A stretch of 6,197 bases of DNA from Friedmanniella sp. (GTDB lineage Bacteria > Actinomycetota > Actinomycetes > Propionibacteriales > Propionibacteriaceae), in the NCBI GenBank assembly GCA_025964935.1, contig JAOPXW010000400.1, forward strand, positions 1 through 6,197, written 5' to 3'. Below the pieces are notes generated by a model. It was not told the DNA's origin. It saw only the letters and a list, made by a program, of their open reading frames with translations, and searched no databases. The stretch's first letter is position 1. The number at the start of each line of letters is the position of its first letter. Positions 5,937-6,197 of the stretch are shown here, piece by piece. Position numbers and translations under genes: made by a program.

Positions 5937-6197
5937 TAAACGTAGCCCAGATACTCCTGCAGCTTGTGGAGCTCAGCCAGGTCGTCCCGCAGCCCGGCGG
6001 GCGCCTTGAGGTCGTTGACGGCGTCGTCGGTCTCCACGACGTACTGGATGGTGCTGACGATGCGTCGCTGCTCGCCCGCACTGAACTCGTCCCAGTGGGC
6101 CAGCATCCCCGAGATCGCCGCATGGATCTCGAACGCCTAGTGCAGGTCCAGCTGCTGGTTGCTGGACCGGGCGCCTACCAGCACCTTGCGGTGCCCC
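5936..6197 (-). pseudogene. 3' end of an unrecognised gene interrupted by an in-frame TAG
   Basis: In one minus-strand frame the window edge encodes 19 residues ending QQLDLH (6196-6140), then a TAG (6139-6137), then 66 more residues starting AFEIHAAISGMLAHWDEF and ending LQEYLGYV before a second TAG (5938-5936). Both sides look coding: 18 of the 19 codons before the TAG end in G or C, and the downstream part has a natural composition with amphipathic helices. CAG to TAG is the simplest single change. Explanations are a true nonsense mutation, a sequencing error, or two genes, with the second starting at the ATG at 6106 (56 residues), which has no good ribosome binding site. The family is not recognised; the stretch YVVETDDAVNDL loosely recalls DUF1232-like proteins, but this is a guess. 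Confidence 0.65.

Noticed and set aside
5899..6123. 74-codon minus-strand frame rich in Ser and Thr
   Set aside because: It is a shifted shadow of the interrupted gene; the neighbouring frame has natural composition and G/C third positions.

Overview
This is a very GC-rich window with strong G/C bias at third codon positions, several GTG starts, and the order prfB-ftsE-ftsX-secreted coiled-coil hydrolase. That combination indicates a high-GC Actinobacterium (Actinomycetota). The genus cannot be fixed from the window.

Layout. A minus-strand division cluster fills the first two thirds. In transcription order it is prfB (release factor 2, 4319-3201), ftsE (ATPase, 3023-2337), ftsX (membrane partner, 2260-1346), then a gap of about 415 bp and the first 310 codons of a secreted coiled-coil protein (930-1). 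That protein is very likely the N-terminal part of an M23-type peptidoglycan hydrolase or hydrolase activator; its catalytic end lies outside the window. Divergent from prfB, on the plus strand, is a ROK-family sugar kinase gene (4498-5430). Convergent to it, on the minus strand, are a small four-helix membrane protein (5886-5494) and, upstream of that, the 3' end of an unrecognised gene (from the window edge to 5936). The reading frame of that last gene is interrupted by one in-frame TAG.

How the genes work together. FtsE and FtsX form an ABC-type complex at the division site that passes ATP hydrolysis to a periplasmic or extracellular coiled-coil hydrolase; the protein encoded just downstream has the architecture of such a partner. 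prfB is the usual actinobacterial neighbour and has no obvious mechanistic link. The ROK kinase and the two small genes are probably unrelated.

Most interesting non-coding part. The gap between ftsX and the hydrolase gene holds a strong hairpin just after ftsX, three tandem 9-bp units starting GTCAC/GTCCC that resemble the reported mycobacterial MtrA motif, a perfect 7-bp inverted repeat, and a plausible promoter. This suggests the hydrolase is transcribed and regulated separately from ftsEX. No mobile element, CRISPR array, tRNA or rRNA was seen.
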